Shown here piece by piece: positions 52,770-61,141 of a stretch of 64,000 bases of DNA. The notes below the pieces were generated by a model, which searched no databases, was not told the origin of the DNA, and worked only from the letters and a program-made list of their open reading frames with translations. Source of the DNA: Schauerella aestuarii (GTDB taxonomy: Bacteria; Pseudomonadota; Gammaproteobacteria; Burkholderiales; Burkholderiaceae_B); NCBI RefSeq assembly GCF_009866805.1, contig NZ_SIZW01000042.1:1-64000 (forward strand), read 5' to 3'. Positions within the stretch are counted from its first letter, which is position 1. Each line of letters starts with the position of its first letter. Both the position numbers and the translations under genes were made by a program.

Positions 52770-53635
52770 CGCAAGCAACCATCACGATGCGCGATGTGGC
52801 CGGCGATCGTGCCGCCGCCGGCGAACGGGCCGTCGTCGTACGCGAGCTCGGCGCGCTCGAGCGTGCCTGGAACAATGCGTTCGTGCGAAAAACGCTCATC
52901 ATCATCGTGCTCGCCGTGGCATGGGAAGTGTATGCGCGCATCCTCGATAATCCGCTTACGTTTCCCACGCTGAGCGAGACGATCAAGACGCTGATCGAAC
53001 GCATCGGCGACGGCGTGTTGCTCACGCGCGCCTGGACGTCGATCAAGGTGCTGTTGCTCGGCTATTTCGTCGGCCTGGTGCTGGCGGGATTGTTGACGAT
53101 GTTGGCCATCACCACGCGCATCGGGACCGACTTTCTCGAGACGATGACCGCCATGTTCAACCCGCTGCCGGCCATTGCGTTACTGCCGCTGGCCTTGATC
53201 TGGTTCGGTCTGGGCACGGCAAGCCTGGTGTTTACGCTGGTGCACTCGGTACTGTGGGCCGTGGCGTTGAACACGCATGCTGGGTTTCTGAGTGTGTCGC
53301 ATACGCTGCGCATGGTGGGCCGCAACTACGAGCTCACCGGTTTCGCGTATGTGCGCCGCATTCTCGTGCCGGCGGCGTTTCCGTCGATTCTGACGGGACT
53401 GAAGATCGGTTGGGCGTTTGCCTGGCGCACGTTGATCGCCGCCGAACTCGTATTCGGCGTGGCCTCGGGGCAGGGCGGGTTGGGATGGTTCATCTTCGAG
53501 AACCGCAACCTGCTCGATATTCCCGCTGTGTTTGCGGGCTTGCTAACCGTTATCGTGATCGGACTGGTCGTCGAAAATCTGGTGTTTCGCACGATCGAGA
53601 AAAAAACCGTACGCCGTTGGGGCATGCAAGGATAA
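52766..53635 (+). CDS. NitT/TauT-type ABC transporter permease
   Basis: Six or so helices with the EAA loop (RNYELTGFAYVRRILVPAAFP). ALLPLALIWFGLGTASLVF is the typical SsuC/TauC helix 3 region. ATG 52766 overlaps the ATPase stop. A hydrophilic N-terminal tail of about 40 residues precedes the first helix. 289 residues. Confidence 0.92.
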   Translation: MTQATITMRDVAGDRAAAGERAVVVRELGALERAWNNAFVRKTLIIIVLAVAWEVYARILDNPLTFPTLSETIKTLIERIGDGVLLTRAWTSIKVLLLGYFVGLVLAGLLTMLAITTRIGTDFLETMTAMFNPLPAIALLPLALIWFGLGTASLVFTLVHSVLWAVALNTHAGFLSVSHTLRMVGRNYELTGFAYVRRILVPAAFPSILTGLKIGWAFAWRTLIAAELVFGVASGQGGLGWFIFENRNLLDIPAVFAGLLTVIVIGLVVENLVFRTIEKKTVRRWGMQG

Positions 53636-53644
53636 GAGAGAGAC

Positions 53645-55384
53645 ATGACAACACCGAGAAAAACCCCGGAATCGCTGCGCAGCGCGCGCTGGTTCGCCCC
53701 TGACGATCTGCGCGGCTTCGGCCACCGATCGCGTGCGATGCAGATGGGCTACGCGCCCGAAGAATGGGCCGGCAAGCCGGTGATCGCGATCATCAATACC
53801 TGGTCCGATATCAATCCCTGTCATACGCATTTCAAGCAACGTGTGGAAGACGTCAAACGCGGCGTATGGCAGGCGGGCGGCTTTCCGATCGAATTGCCGG
53901 CGATCTCATTGGCCGAGCAATACGTCAAGCCGACCACCATGCTCTATCGCAATATGCTGGCGATGGAAACCGAAGAGCTGATCCGCTCGCATCCGGTCGA
54001 TGGCGCGGTGTTGATGGGTGGCTGCGATAAAACCACGCCGGGGTTGCTGATGGGCGCCACCAGTGCGGGTGTGCCGGCGATCTACATTCCGGCCGGCCCG
54101 ATGTTGCGCGGCAATTGGCAGGGCAACACCTTGGGATCGGGTTCGGACGCCTGGAAGTATTGGGACGACCGGCGTGCCGGGGTGATCAGCGAGCCCCAGT
54201 GGATCGGCATCCAGGCGGGCATTGCGCGCAGCCACGGCACCTGCATGACGATGGGCACGGCCAGCACGATGACGGCCATCGCCGAAGCGCTGGGGATGAC
54301 CTTGCCGGGCGCATCCTCGATTCCCGCGCCGGACGCCAATCACATCCGGATGTGCTCCGAGTCGGGCCGCCGCATCGTCGAGATGGTGTGGGAGGATTTG
54401 AAGCCCGCCGACATTCAGACGCGCGAGGCGTTCGAGAATGCCATCGCGGTGGCGATGTCGATGGGCTGTTCGACCAACGCGATCATTCACGTGATCGGGC
54501 AGGCGCGGCGCGCCAATGCCGATATCGGCCTGGACGATTTCGAGCGCTTCAGCCGTCTCGTGCCCGTGATCGCCAATGTGCGGCCAAGCGGCGACAAGTA
54601 TCTGATGGAGGACTTTTTCTATGCAGGCGGCTTGCCCGCGTTGATGACGCGCATCAAGGACCATCTGCACCTGGACGCTATGACGGTTACGGGCCGCACA
54701 CTCGGCGAGAACATCGCATCGGCCGCAGTATTTAACGACGACGTGATCCGGCCGCTGGACCGACCGGTATATGCCGAAGGGTCGCTGGCGGTGCTGCGCG
54801 GCAACCTCGCGCCGGAAGGTTGCGTGATGAAGCCAGGTGCATGCGAGCCGCGCTTTCTGAAGCACAGCGGTCCTGCATTGGTGTTTGACGATTATCCGTC
54901 GATGAAGGCCGCGATCGATCGCGAAGACCTCGACGTCACGCCGGATCATGTGCTTATCCTGCGCAATGCCGGTCCGCAAGGCGGGCCGGGCATGCCGGAG
55001 TGGGGCATGCTGCCGATCCCGAAGAAACTGGTGAAGCAGGGCATCCGCGATATGGTGCGCATCTCGGACGCCCGCATGAGCGGCACGAGTTATGGTGCCT
55101 GCATTCTGCACGTGTCACCCGAATCGTATGTGGGCGGTCCGCTGGCGCTTGTGGAGAATGGCGACATCATCAGCCTGGACGTGAATGCGCGCACGATAAA
55201 CATCGATGTGCCCGAAGCGGAACTGGCGCGGCGGCGTGCGGCCTGGCAAGCGCCACCGGCGCGCTTCGAGCGCGGTTATGGTTGGATGTTTTCCAAGCAC
55301 ATCGAACAAGCCCATAAAGGCTGCGACTTCGACTTCCTGAAGACCGATTTCGGCGCGCCAGTGGGCGAACCGGATATCTTTTGA
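53645..55384 (+). CDS. IlvD/Edd family sugar-acid dehydratase, L-arabonate dehydratase type
   Basis: A 579-residue Fe-S dehydratase. The [2Fe-2S] ligands fall at Cys59 (NPCHTH), Cys127 (GGCDKTTPG) and Cys200 (HGTCMTMGTAS), with the Mg-binding carbamylated Lys129; these positions and the length agree with the L-arabonate dehydratase of Rhizobium. The late SDARMSGTSYGACILH motif carries the catalytic Ser. It turns an aldonate into a 2-keto-3-deoxy acid. It starts 9 bp after the ABC permease stop, so import and dehydration are coupled. The exact aldonate is not known. Confidence 0.9.
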   Translation: MTTPRKTPESLRSARWFAPDDLRGFGHRSRAMQMGYAPEEWAGKPVIAIINTWSDINPCHTHFKQRVEDVKRGVWQAGGFPIELPAISLAEQYVKPTTMLYRNMLAMETEELIRSHPVDGAVLMGGCDKTTPGLLMGATSAGVPAIYIPAGPMLRGNWQGNTLGSGSDAWKYWDDRRAGVISEPQWIGIQAGIARSHGTCMTMGTASTMTAIAEALGMTLPGASSIPAPDANHIRMCSESGRRIVEMVWEDLKPADIQTREAFENAIAVAMSMGCSTNAIIHVIGQARRANADIGLDDFERFSRLVPVIANVRPSGDKYLMEDFFYAGGLPALMTRIKDHLHLDAMTVTGRTLGENIASAAVFNDDVIRPLDRPVYAEGSLAVLRGNLAPEGCVMKPGACEPRFLKHSGPALVFDDYPSMKAAIDREDLDVTPDHVLILRNAGPQGGPGMPEWGMLPIPKKLVKQGIRDMVRISDARMSGTSYGACILHVSPESYVGGPLALVENGDIISLDVNARTINIDVPEAELARRRAAWQAPPARFERGYGWMFSKHIEQAHKGCDFDFLKTDFGAPVGEPDIF

Positions 55385-55406
55385 TCCCGGCGGCGGTGAG
55401 CGGCAG

Positions 55407-55490
55407 GCCGACGCCGAAAGCCTAGGCCTGAGCGAAGGCCAAAGCCAACGTCAAAGCCAAAGTCAGCGCGAAAGCCAACCCTGGCATCAA
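55407..55490. repeat. Diverged tandem array of 12-bp units
   Basis: Seven units of exactly 12 bp (consensus AGCNAANGNCAA) begin 22 bp after the dehydratase stop and end 57 bp before the rraA-like start. The units share little sequence with the other arrays in the window. Confidence 0.75.
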
Positions 55491-55509
55491 CGCCTCCGCA
55501 AAACCTTTC

Positions 55510-55523
55510 GAGAGCATGCTCTC
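55510..55523. promoter_or_regulatory. Perfect palindrome GAGAGCATGCTCTC
   Basis: A perfect 14-bp palindrome 24 bp before the rraA-like GTG start. It could be an operator or a small mRNA hairpin near the ribosome site. No second copy was noticed in the window. Confidence 0.4.
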
Positions 55524-55547
55524 AATCTCTTAGAAGCGAACCGATCA

Positions 55548-56258
55548 GTGAAAGACGATACCCGCGAAAAATTGCTGCATGTGAGTGTGGCCACGTTGAC
55601 CACCTGCCTTTTCAAGCGTGGCCTGCGCAATCAATTTATTCAGGACGTGGCACCCGTCGGTGCGCCGCGCGGCAATATGGTGGGTGAGGCGTTCACGTTG
55701 CGCTATATGCCGGCGCGCGAGGATCTCAATGGGCTGGAGGTGTTTCGCAATCCCGCCCACCCTCAGCGCAAGGCCGTGGAGGATTGCCCGCCGGGCGCCG
55801 TGCTGGTGATCGACAGCCGCAAGGATGCGCGAGCTGCCTCGGCGGGCGGCATTCTGGTCACGCGGTTGATGCGGCGAGGTGTGGCGGGCGTGGTCACGGA
55901 CGGCGGCTTTCGCGATTCGCATGAGATCGGCGAGATGGCGATGCCGGCCTATCATCACCGGCCATCGCCACCCACCAATCTCACGTTGCATCAGGCCATC
56001 GACATCAATGTGCCGATCGGTTGCGGCGATGCACCCGTGTTTCCGGGCGACGTGATCGTGGGCGACGCCGAAGGCGTGATCGTGCTGCCGGCTCATCTCG
56101 CCGACGAGATTGCGGTTGAGGCCTTCGAGATGACGGTGTTTGAAGATTTCGTCACCGAGCAAGTGGATGGTGGCCGCTCGATCGTCGGCCTTTATCCCGC
56201 CACCGATCCACAAACGCTCACGGATTTCACAGCCTGGCGCAAGCAGCGCGGCAGGTGA
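55548..56258 (+). CDS. RraA-like / HMG-aldolase family protein
   Basis: A 236-residue RraA-fold protein. GAVLVIDSRKDARAASAGGI, VVTDGGFRDSHEI with the metal/catalytic Arg-Asp pair, and GDAPVFPGDVIVGDAEGVIV are the family core. Despite the name, many members are lyases (HMG/CHA aldolase, oxaloacetate decarboxylase) rather than RNase regulators. Downstream of the dehydratase it may cleave or process the 2-keto-3-deoxy acid (inference). The start is GTG 55548 with a weak AGAAG upstream. Confidence 0.85.
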   Translation: MKDDTREKLLHVSVATLTTCLFKRGLRNQFIQDVAPVGAPRGNMVGEAFTLRYMPAREDLNGLEVFRNPAHPQRKAVEDCPPGAVLVIDSRKDARAASAGGILVTRLMRRGVAGVVTDGGFRDSHEIGEMAMPAYHHRPSPPTNLTLHQAIDINVPIGCGDAPVFPGDVIVGDAEGVIVLPAHLADEIAVEAFEMTVFEDFVTEQVDGGRSIVGLYPATDPQTLTDFTAWRKQRGR

Positions 56259-56420
56259 CGGTACGATCGATGCGCATGTTCTCGACCAGCACCGCGCCGA
56301 TAAACGTGCGACCGACGAGGTAAGAAATGCGGTATGGTGCCCGGTGAGCGACGCCCGATGTCGCCACTGCCGCATGCACTCGCATGCGCGCGTGTCACGC
56401 AGCTTAAAGGAGCAATTTCC

Positions 56421-56747
56421 ATGAGTGGATATTTCGTCTTGAAGCAGAGCGGTACGCAGTACATGTTCAATCTCAAAGCAGGCAATCACGAAACCGTTCT
56501 GACGAGTGAGCGCTACACCACCAAGCAATCCGCGCAAGGCGGCATTGCTTCGGTGCAGCAACATGCCGCGCACGAAGAACGGTTCAAAAAATCGACAGCC
56601 AAGGATGGCTCGATGTACTTCACGCTCACGGCAAGCAATGGTGAGTCGCTGGGGCGCAGTGAGATGTATCCCTCTGCCGCGGCACGCGATAAAGGCATCG
56701 CGGCGGTGAAAACCGCGGCCGTGAATGCCCCCACCAAGGAAGGCTAG
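56421..56747 (+). CDS. YegP family protein (two DUF1508 repeats)
   Basis: A small 108-residue protein with two tandem DUF1508 units: GYFVLKQSGTQYMFNLKAGN...SERYTTKQSAQGGIASV and SMYFTLTASNGESLGRSEMY...ARDKGIAAV, each shown here in part. AAGGAG precedes the ATG. The molecular role of YegP proteins is unknown. It appears to be a single gene between the rraA-like gene and the liv operon. Confidence 0.9.
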   Translation: MSGYFVLKQSGTQYMFNLKAGNHETVLTSERYTTKQSAQGGIASVQQHAAHEERFKKSTAKDGSMYFTLTASNGESLGRSEMYPSAAARDKGIAAVKTAAVNAPTKEG

Positions 56748-56832
56748 TAAGCATCGCGTAAGAGCGGTGCGATAGGGGTTTTTTCTGCATCGAATGCTGC
56801 AGTTGCACCCGTGTGTCAGAAAGGTAAAACCC

Positions 56833-56956
56833 TTGGGTAAACCCCTAGCGATTCCTGTCCCACTTCATGCCTATAATCCGCCCCACAGTCAGGCGTGGTG
56901 CGGCTTTGCGCCCATCTGACAGTGCCAGATGCAACATCATCCATCGACGATGTTGC
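56833..56956 (+). promoter_or_regulatory. liv operon promoter and structured leader
   Basis: TATAAT at 56872-56877 is a perfect -10. Upstream, TTGGGTAAACCCCTAGC (56833-56849) shares 13 of 17 bases with a motif at 26771-26787. In the transcribed leader of about 150 bases, ATCTG/CAGAT (56914-56930) and TGCAACATC/GATGTTGCA (56930-56957) form two hairpins. No strong -35 is seen, so an activator may be needed. Confidence 0.6.
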
Positions 56957-57032
56957 AGGGTTGCAAGCGGCGTCAGAAGCGTCGCTCATACAGAAAAACA
57001 TCACGCTTTTTCCATTGCCTCGGAGGGTAGTC

Positions 57033-58187
57033 ATGAAGTCCAAGAACATCATTCAAAGTGTGGCCGTTGGATGCACCGCTGCGGTCGCGCTCGCCTTCGC
57101 GCCCGCGCACGCTGAGGACATCCGTTTCGGCTACGCCGCGCCGTTGACCGGCCCGCAGTCGCATTACGGCGAAGACATGCAGAACGGGCTCACGCTGGCA
57201 ATCGAAGAAGCCAACAAGAAGGGCATCAAGGTCGGAAGCAGCACGGCCAAATTCATCCTGGTTTCCAAAGACGATCAGGCCGATCCGCGCACCGGCGTGC
57301 AGGTGGCGCAGCAGTTGGTGGATGAAGGTGTCGTCGGCATCCTGGGGCATTTCAACTCGGGCACCACCATTCCCGCATCGCGCGTCTATCACGATGCCGG
57401 ACTGCCGCAGATCTCGATGGCGACCTCGCCCGAGTACACGCAGCAGGGCTATGAAACCACTTTCCGCATGATGACGAGCGACACGCAGCAAGGCGCTGCC
57501 GTCGGCAAGTTCATCGTCGAAAAGCTCAAGGGCAAGAAGGTCGCGCTGATCGACGACCGTACGGCGTATGGCCAGGGCCTGGCCGACGAAGTCGAGAAGG
57601 CGGTCAAGGCGGCCGGCGGTCAGGTGGTGCGCCGGGAGTACACCACCGACAAGGCCAACGACTTCACCTCGATTCTGACCAATATCAAGGGTGCCGCCCC
57701 GGACGCTATTTTCTACGGCGGCCTGGACGCGCAATCGGGTCCGATGAAGCGCCAATTGGCCACGCTGGGCATCCAGGCACCGCTGGTGTCGGGCGAGATG
57801 ACGCGTAGCGATACGTTCATCAAGCTGGCGGGCGACGCGGCCAATGGCACCTTCGCGTCCCTGGCCGGTGTACCGCTGACGCAGATGGCGGCAGGCAAGG
57901 ATTTCGAAGCGGCCTACAAAGCCCGTTTCAAGAAGGATCCTGGCGTGTATGCCCCGTACGCGTATGACGGCGCGTGGAACATGATCACGGCCATCGAGAA
58001 AGCCGGTTCGTCCAAGCCCGAGAAGTACCTGCCGGTGTTGGCCAAGTTGAGCCGCAAGGGTGCGACGAGCGAAAACATTGCCTATGACGAGAAGGGCGAT
58101 CTGAAAGAAATTTCGGTCACCGTTTACGAAGTCAAGAACGGCAAGTGGGAAATGGTCGAAACCATGGTCAGCCAAGCGGCCAAGTAA
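57033..58187 (+). CDS. livK: Branched-chain amino acid ABC transporter, binding protein
   Basis: A signal peptide (about 1-26, ending AHAED) and a type I periplasmic binding fold: IRFGYAAPLTGPQSHYGEDM, VGILGHFNSGTTIPASRVYH, DDRTAYGQGLADEVEKA. It binds leucine/isoleucine/valine or a related amino acid. GGAGG lies before ATG 57033. It begins livKHMGF. 384 residues. Confidence 0.92.
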   Translation: MKSKNIIQSVAVGCTAAVALAFAPAHAEDIRFGYAAPLTGPQSHYGEDMQNGLTLAIEEANKKGIKVGSSTAKFILVSKDDQADPRTGVQVAQQLVDEGVVGILGHFNSGTTIPASRVYHDAGLPQISMATSPEYTQQGYETTFRMMTSDTQQGAAVGKFIVEKLKGKKVALIDDRTAYGQGLADEVEKAVKAAGGQVVRREYTTDKANDFTSILTNIKGAAPDAIFYGGLDAQSGPMKRQLATLGIQAPLVSGEMTRSDTFIKLAGDAANGTFASLAGVPLTQMAAGKDFEAAYKARFKKDPGVYAPYAYDGAWNMITAIEKAGSSKPEKYLPVLAKLSRKGATSENIAYDEKGDLKEISVTVYEVKNGKWEMVETMVSQAAK

Positions 58188-58329
58188 CCCGTCGTGCGCG
58201 AGGCTCTAGCGAGTCCGCGCACACGCCAGGCTGCCTGCGGCAGCCTGATCCCTCCCTTATCGCGTGATCTGCCTTAGTCCTCGGATCGTCGATCCGATGC
58301 CGCATGCCGTCATTATCAAAGGCCGCAGC

Positions 58330-59259
58330 ATGGAAATCTTTCTTCAACAAATCATCAACGGGCTGACGCTCGGTAGCGTCTATGCGCTGGTGGCCCTGGG
58401 TTACACCATGGTCTATGGCATTATCGGCCTCATCAATTTTGCGCACGGCGACGTGGTCATGATCGGGGCGATGGTCGTCACCGTTGTGGCCGGATCGCTC
58501 ATGCATGCCGATCCCAACGCCTCGGCGTGGCTGGTGATCGGCGCGGGGCTGCTGGTGGCCATTCCCGTATGCATGATCGTGGGCTGGACCGCAGAGCGCG
58601 TGGCCTATCGGCCGCTGCGCCGCGCCCCGCGTCTGGCGGCCCTCATCACCGCCATCGGCGTTTCCATCATCCTGCAGAATCTGGCGATGATGATCTGGGG
58701 CCGCAACTACCTGAGCTTTCCACAGGTTATTCAGCCGGCCGTGTATACGGTGGCCGGCGCCCGCATCAGCGGTCTGCAGATTGCGATCGTGGTGATCGCC
58801 GGCGCCTTGATGGCTGCGTTGACGTTCGTGGTGCACCACACGCGCCTAGGCACCGCGATGCGCGCCACCGCGCAAAATCGCGAAGTGGCCGGACTCATGG
58901 GCATCAACATCAACACCGTCATTTCGGCCGCGTTTCTGATTGGCTCGGCACTGGCCGCCGTCGCGGGCACGATGGTCACCACTTACTACGGCGTGGCGCA
59001 GTACACCATGGGCTTCATGCTCGGCTTGAAGGCCTTTACCGCGGCGGTGCTGGGCGGCATCGGCAACCTGGGCGGTGCGATGCTCGGCGGCTTGCTGCTG
59101 GGGGTGATCGAGGCGTTGGGATCGGGCTATATCGGCGACCTGACCGGTGGCGTGCTGGGTAGCCATTACCAGGATGTGTTTGCGTTCATCGTGCTGGTTG
59201 CCGTGTTGATCTTCCGTCCGTCCGGATTGATGGGCGAACGCGTGGGAGACCGTGCATGA
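58330..59259 (+). CDS. livH: Branched-chain amino acid ABC transporter permease LivH
   Basis: Eight or so helices; opening LQQIINGLTLGSVYALVALG and the EAA-like GLMGININTVISAAFLIGSA region are LivH hallmarks. ATG 58330 is chosen over an upstream frame without homology. It follows livK after 142 bp and overlaps livM by 4 bp. 309 residues. Confidence 0.92.
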   Translation: MEIFLQQIINGLTLGSVYALVALGYTMVYGIIGLINFAHGDVVMIGAMVVTVVAGSLMHADPNASAWLVIGAGLLVAIPVCMIVGWTAERVAYRPLRRAPRLAALITAIGVSIILQNLAMMIWGRNYLSFPQVIQPAVYTVAGARISGLQIAIVVIAGALMAALTFVVHHTRLGTAMRATAQNREVAGLMGININTVISAAFLIGSALAAVAGTMVTTYYGVAQYTMGFMLGLKAFTAAVLGGIGNLGGAMLGGLLLGVIEALGSGYIGDLTGGVLGSHYQDVFAFIVLVAVLIFRPSGLMGERVGDRA

Positions 59260-60344
59260 CCCAAACCACTTCTCTCAAGCGCGGCTTGCCCATCAAAACG
59301 CTGCTGGGCATTGCCCTGGTCGGCGTGGTGCTGGCGGTGCTGCCGTTCGTGATCGGCATCGCCGGTCAAAGCTGGGTGCGCACGCTCAACTTCGCACTCT
59401 TGTATGTGATGTTGGCGTTAGGCCTGAACATCGTGGTGGGCTTTGCCGGACTGCTGGATCTGGGCTACATCGCCTTCTATGCCGTCGGCGCATATACCTG
59501 GGCATTGCTGGCGTCCCCGCATTTCGGGTTGCACCTGCCGTTCTGGGCCATCCTGCCGATTTCGATTGCCATTGCCGGGCTGTTCGGTGTGCTCCTGGGG
59601 GCGCCAACACTGAAACTGCGAGGGGATTATCTTGCGATCGTCACGTTGGGTTTTGGCGAGATCATCCGCATCTTTCTCACCAATCTCAACGCGCCGATCA
59701 ACATCACCAACGGCCCGCAGGGGATCAACCGTATCGATCCGTTCAAGATTGGCGACTTTACGTTTGCCCGCGCTGAAACGTTTTTCGGCATCCGGTTTAC
59801 CGGACCCGAGAAATACTATTACCTGCTGCTGGCGATCGTGCTGCTGATCTTGCTGGTCTGCGCGCGTTTGCAGAACTCGCGGATCGGTCGCGCCTGGGAA
59901 GCCATCCGCGAAGACGAGATCGCCGCGAAAGCCATGGGCATCAATACCCGCAACGTGAAGTTGCTGGCGTTCGCCATGGGGGCATCGTTCGGCGGCGCGG
60001 CGGGCGCAATGTTCGCCGCCATGCAGGGTTTCGTGAGCCCGGAGAGTTTCAGCCTGACCGAATCGATATCGATTTTGTGCATGGTGGTGCTGGGCGGCAT
60101 GGGCCATATTCCCGGCGTCATCCTGGGAGCCATTTTGCTGGCGGCCATGCCGGAATTTCTGCGTGCGGTGGTGGAGCCGGCGCAGCATATGATTTTCGGT
60201 GCGGTCATCCTCGATCCCGAAGGCATTCGCATGCTGATGTTCGGCCTGGCGATGGTGTTGGTCATGCTGTTCCGGCCGGCCGGCTTGTGGCCGTCGGCGG
60301 TACGCAAGCGCGAGTTGGCGCGCGGCAAAGGAGCATCGGCATGA
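59256..60344 (+). CDS. livM: Branched-chain amino acid ABC transporter permease LivM
   Basis: About ten helices; ALGLNIVVGFAGLLDLGYIA and AKAMGINTRNVKLLAFAMGA are the family segments. It starts inside the livH stop (ATGA) and overlaps livG by 4 bp, as in other liv operons. 362 residues. Confidence 0.93.
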   Translation: MTQTTSLKRGLPIKTLLGIALVGVVLAVLPFVIGIAGQSWVRTLNFALLYVMLALGLNIVVGFAGLLDLGYIAFYAVGAYTWALLASPHFGLHLPFWAILPISIAIAGLFGVLLGAPTLKLRGDYLAIVTLGFGEIIRIFLTNLNAPINITNGPQGINRIDPFKIGDFTFARAETFFGIRFTGPEKYYYLLLAIVLLILLVCARLQNSRIGRAWEAIREDEIAAKAMGINTRNVKLLAFAMGASFGGAAGAMFAAMQGFVSPESFSLTESISILCMVVLGGMGHIPGVILGAILLAAMPEFLRAVVEPAQHMIFGAVILDPEGIRMLMFGLAMVLVMLFRPAGLWPSAVRKRELARGKGASA

Positions 60345-61141
60345 GCGTACTGCTGCAAGCGCAAGGGTTGTCGAAACGTTTTGGCGGGCTGCAAGCGCTG
60401 TCGGACGTGGGTTTCAGCATCGAGACGGGTGACATCTACGGCTTGATCGGTCCCAACGGCGCCGGCAAGACCACCTTGTTCAACGTGCTCACCAGTCTCT
60501 ATATCCCGGAAAGCGGTACCTGCACGTTTGCCGGGGAAACGCTCACCGGGCGCAAGCCCCACGAAGTGGCGGGACTGGGGCTCGCACGCACCTTTCAAAA
60601 TATCCGGTTGTTCGGCAATCTGAGTGCGATCGAGAATGTCATGATCGGTCGCCATATCCGCACGCAGGCCGGCGTGATCGGTGCGGTGCTGCGCGACAAG
60701 CGCACCCGCCGTGAGGAGGCCGAGATCGAAGCGCGCGCGCATGCGTTGCTCGATTATGTGGGTATCGGCAGCCGCGCCAATGACGTTGCGAAGTCGTTGC
60801 CCTACGGCGATCAGCGGCGCCTGGAGATCGCCCGCGCATTGGCCACCGAGCCGAAGCTGCTGGCACTCGACGAGCCGGCCGCCGGGATGAATGCTTCCGA
60901 GACCGTGGTGCTGCGGCAACTGATCCAGAAGATTCGGGACGATGGCATCACCGTACTACTGATCGAACACGATATGAAACTTGTGATGGGCTTGTGCAAT
61001 CGCGTGCTGGTGCTGGAGTACGGCAAGGTGCTGGCCGAAGGCCGGCCGGCCGACGTGCAGCGCAACCCCAAAGTGATCGAAGCGTATCTGGGCGCGGGCG
61101 CCGCTCAGGTTGCCGAAACCGTTCCGGGAGCCACCGCATGA
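60341..61141 (+). CDS. livG: Branched-chain amino acid ABC transporter ATPase LivG
   Basis: Walker A GPNGAGKTTLFN, Q-loop ARTFQNIRLF, signature-like LPYGDQRRLEIARAL (the LivG variant of LSGGQ), Walker B LALDEPAAGMN and H-loop LIEHDMKLVM. GGAG precedes ATG 60341. 266 residues. Confidence 0.94.
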   Translation: MSVLLQAQGLSKRFGGLQALSDVGFSIETGDIYGLIGPNGAGKTTLFNVLTSLYIPESGTCTFAGETLTGRKPHEVAGLGLARTFQNIRLFGNLSAIENVMIGRHIRTQAGVIGAVLRDKRTRREEAEIEARAHALLDYVGIGSRANDVAKSLPYGDQRRLEIARALATEPKLLALDEPAAGMNASETVVLRQLIQKIRDDGITVLLIEHDMKLVMGLCNRVLVLEYGKVLAEGRPADVQRNPKVIEAYLGAGAAQVAETVPGATA

